From Robiginitomaculum sp. (GTDB taxonomy: Bacteria; Pseudomonadota; Alphaproteobacteria; Caulobacterales; Maricaulaceae): a DNA stretch of 52,759 nt. Position numbers and translations under genes: made by a program. Numbering within the stretch: position 1 is the first letter of the stretch; the number at the start of each line of letters is the position of its first letter. Positions 52,644 to 52,759 of this stretch are shown here, piece by piece. The notes under the pieces are model-generated. The model worked only from the letters and a program-made list of their open reading frames with translations, did not search any database and had not been told where the DNA came from. Location of the stretch: the NCBI GenBank assembly GCA_016765135.1, contig JAESQN010000009.1:1-52759 (forward strand), read 5' to 3'.

Positions 52644-52759
52644 TTATTTCATTTCAATTACCCATGGTTTATTTCTCTTCAGGACTGTATTTGCGCTTAG
52701 GAGTAGTTTCCTGGCTACGGCAATCATGACTTGCTTATGAGGCTTACCTTTTGCTTTCA
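52644..52759 (-). mobile_element. IS110-family transposase, C-terminal end (cut by the window)
   Basis: An open frame enters from the right edge and stops with TAA at 52644. The 37 visible residues read KAKGKPHKQVMIAVARK, then LLLSANTVLKRNKPW and VIEMK. GKPxKxxxIAxxRKLLxxxNxxLRxxxPW is the usual end of IS110/IS1111 transposases, after the catalytic Ser domain. Only the end is visible, so intactness cannot be judged. The gene is in the same orientation as rpmF-eno and ends upstream of them. Confidence 0.7.

Overview
The window looks like a stretch of an alphaproteobacterial chromosome. The gene set resembles the marine, stalked or hyphomonad-like relatives of Caulobacterales, but the exact order cannot be fixed from sequence alone. 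The evidence is the cluster murA - DUF2948 - UPF0262 - LMW phosphatase ... infA - maf - rng - yacG, an alphaproteobacterial-type SOS box (GAAC-N7-GAAC) in front of lexA, and a TPR protein with a TonB C-terminal domain. Coding density is high. I see no tRNA or rRNA genes and no CRISPR array. The only mobile-element coding sequence is the last 37 codons of an IS110-type transposase at the right edge.

Layout from left to right. (1) 1-5.2 kb: palindromes, yqeY, the divergent carA, and on the minus strand an NhaC-type antiporter translationally overlapped by a secreted avidin-family protein; then an HSL-type esterase. (2) 5.3-9.2 kb: an HscC-type Hsp70 coupled to a membrane J-like protein with a degenerate HPD, then a secreted protein of unknown function. 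(3) 9.4-23.3 kb: uvrB, a DUF4282 membrane protein with a histone-like tail, an M23 envelope peptidase, ydbH-ynbE-ydbL (envelope lipid transport), an M28 membrane peptidase, an M3 lipoprotein peptidase and a GDPD-like protein. (4) 23.3-29.5 kb, minus strand: yacG, rng, maf, infA, an ArsR-type regulator starting inside a 40-bp perfect palindrome, a repeat-filled 0.5-kb gap, the phosphatase, UPF0262, DUF2948, murA and a 42-aa protein. (5) 29.9-36.6 kb: ppx-rlmE, cupin-mtnA, then yciI, SDR, phytanoyl-CoA dioxygenase-like protein and guanine deaminase. (6) 36.6-41.2 kb: yaiI, lexA, then msrC, an SDR, maoC, a 59-aa protein and an AMACR-like racemase. (7) 41.3-49 kb: uvrA, TPR-TonB, two paralogous membrane proteins and trmFO. 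(8) 49-52.8 kb: a solitary RES-domain protein, eno and rpmF, with the IS110 end upstream of rpmF.

Functional themes: SOS repair (lexA, uvrA, uvrB are all present but not adjacent), envelope building (murA, M23, ydbH/ynbE/ydbL), translation and RNA (infA, rng, rlmE, trmFO, rpmF), and acyl-CoA chemistry that resembles peroxisomal branched-chain oxidation (PhyH-like, AMACR-like, SDR plus MaoC). The most unusual items are the bradavidin-like avidin, the 40-bp palindrome over the ArsR start codon, a hairpin that would hide the maoC ribosome binding site, the orphan RES protein, and dispersed palindromic repeats shared between position ~100 and ~26,500.
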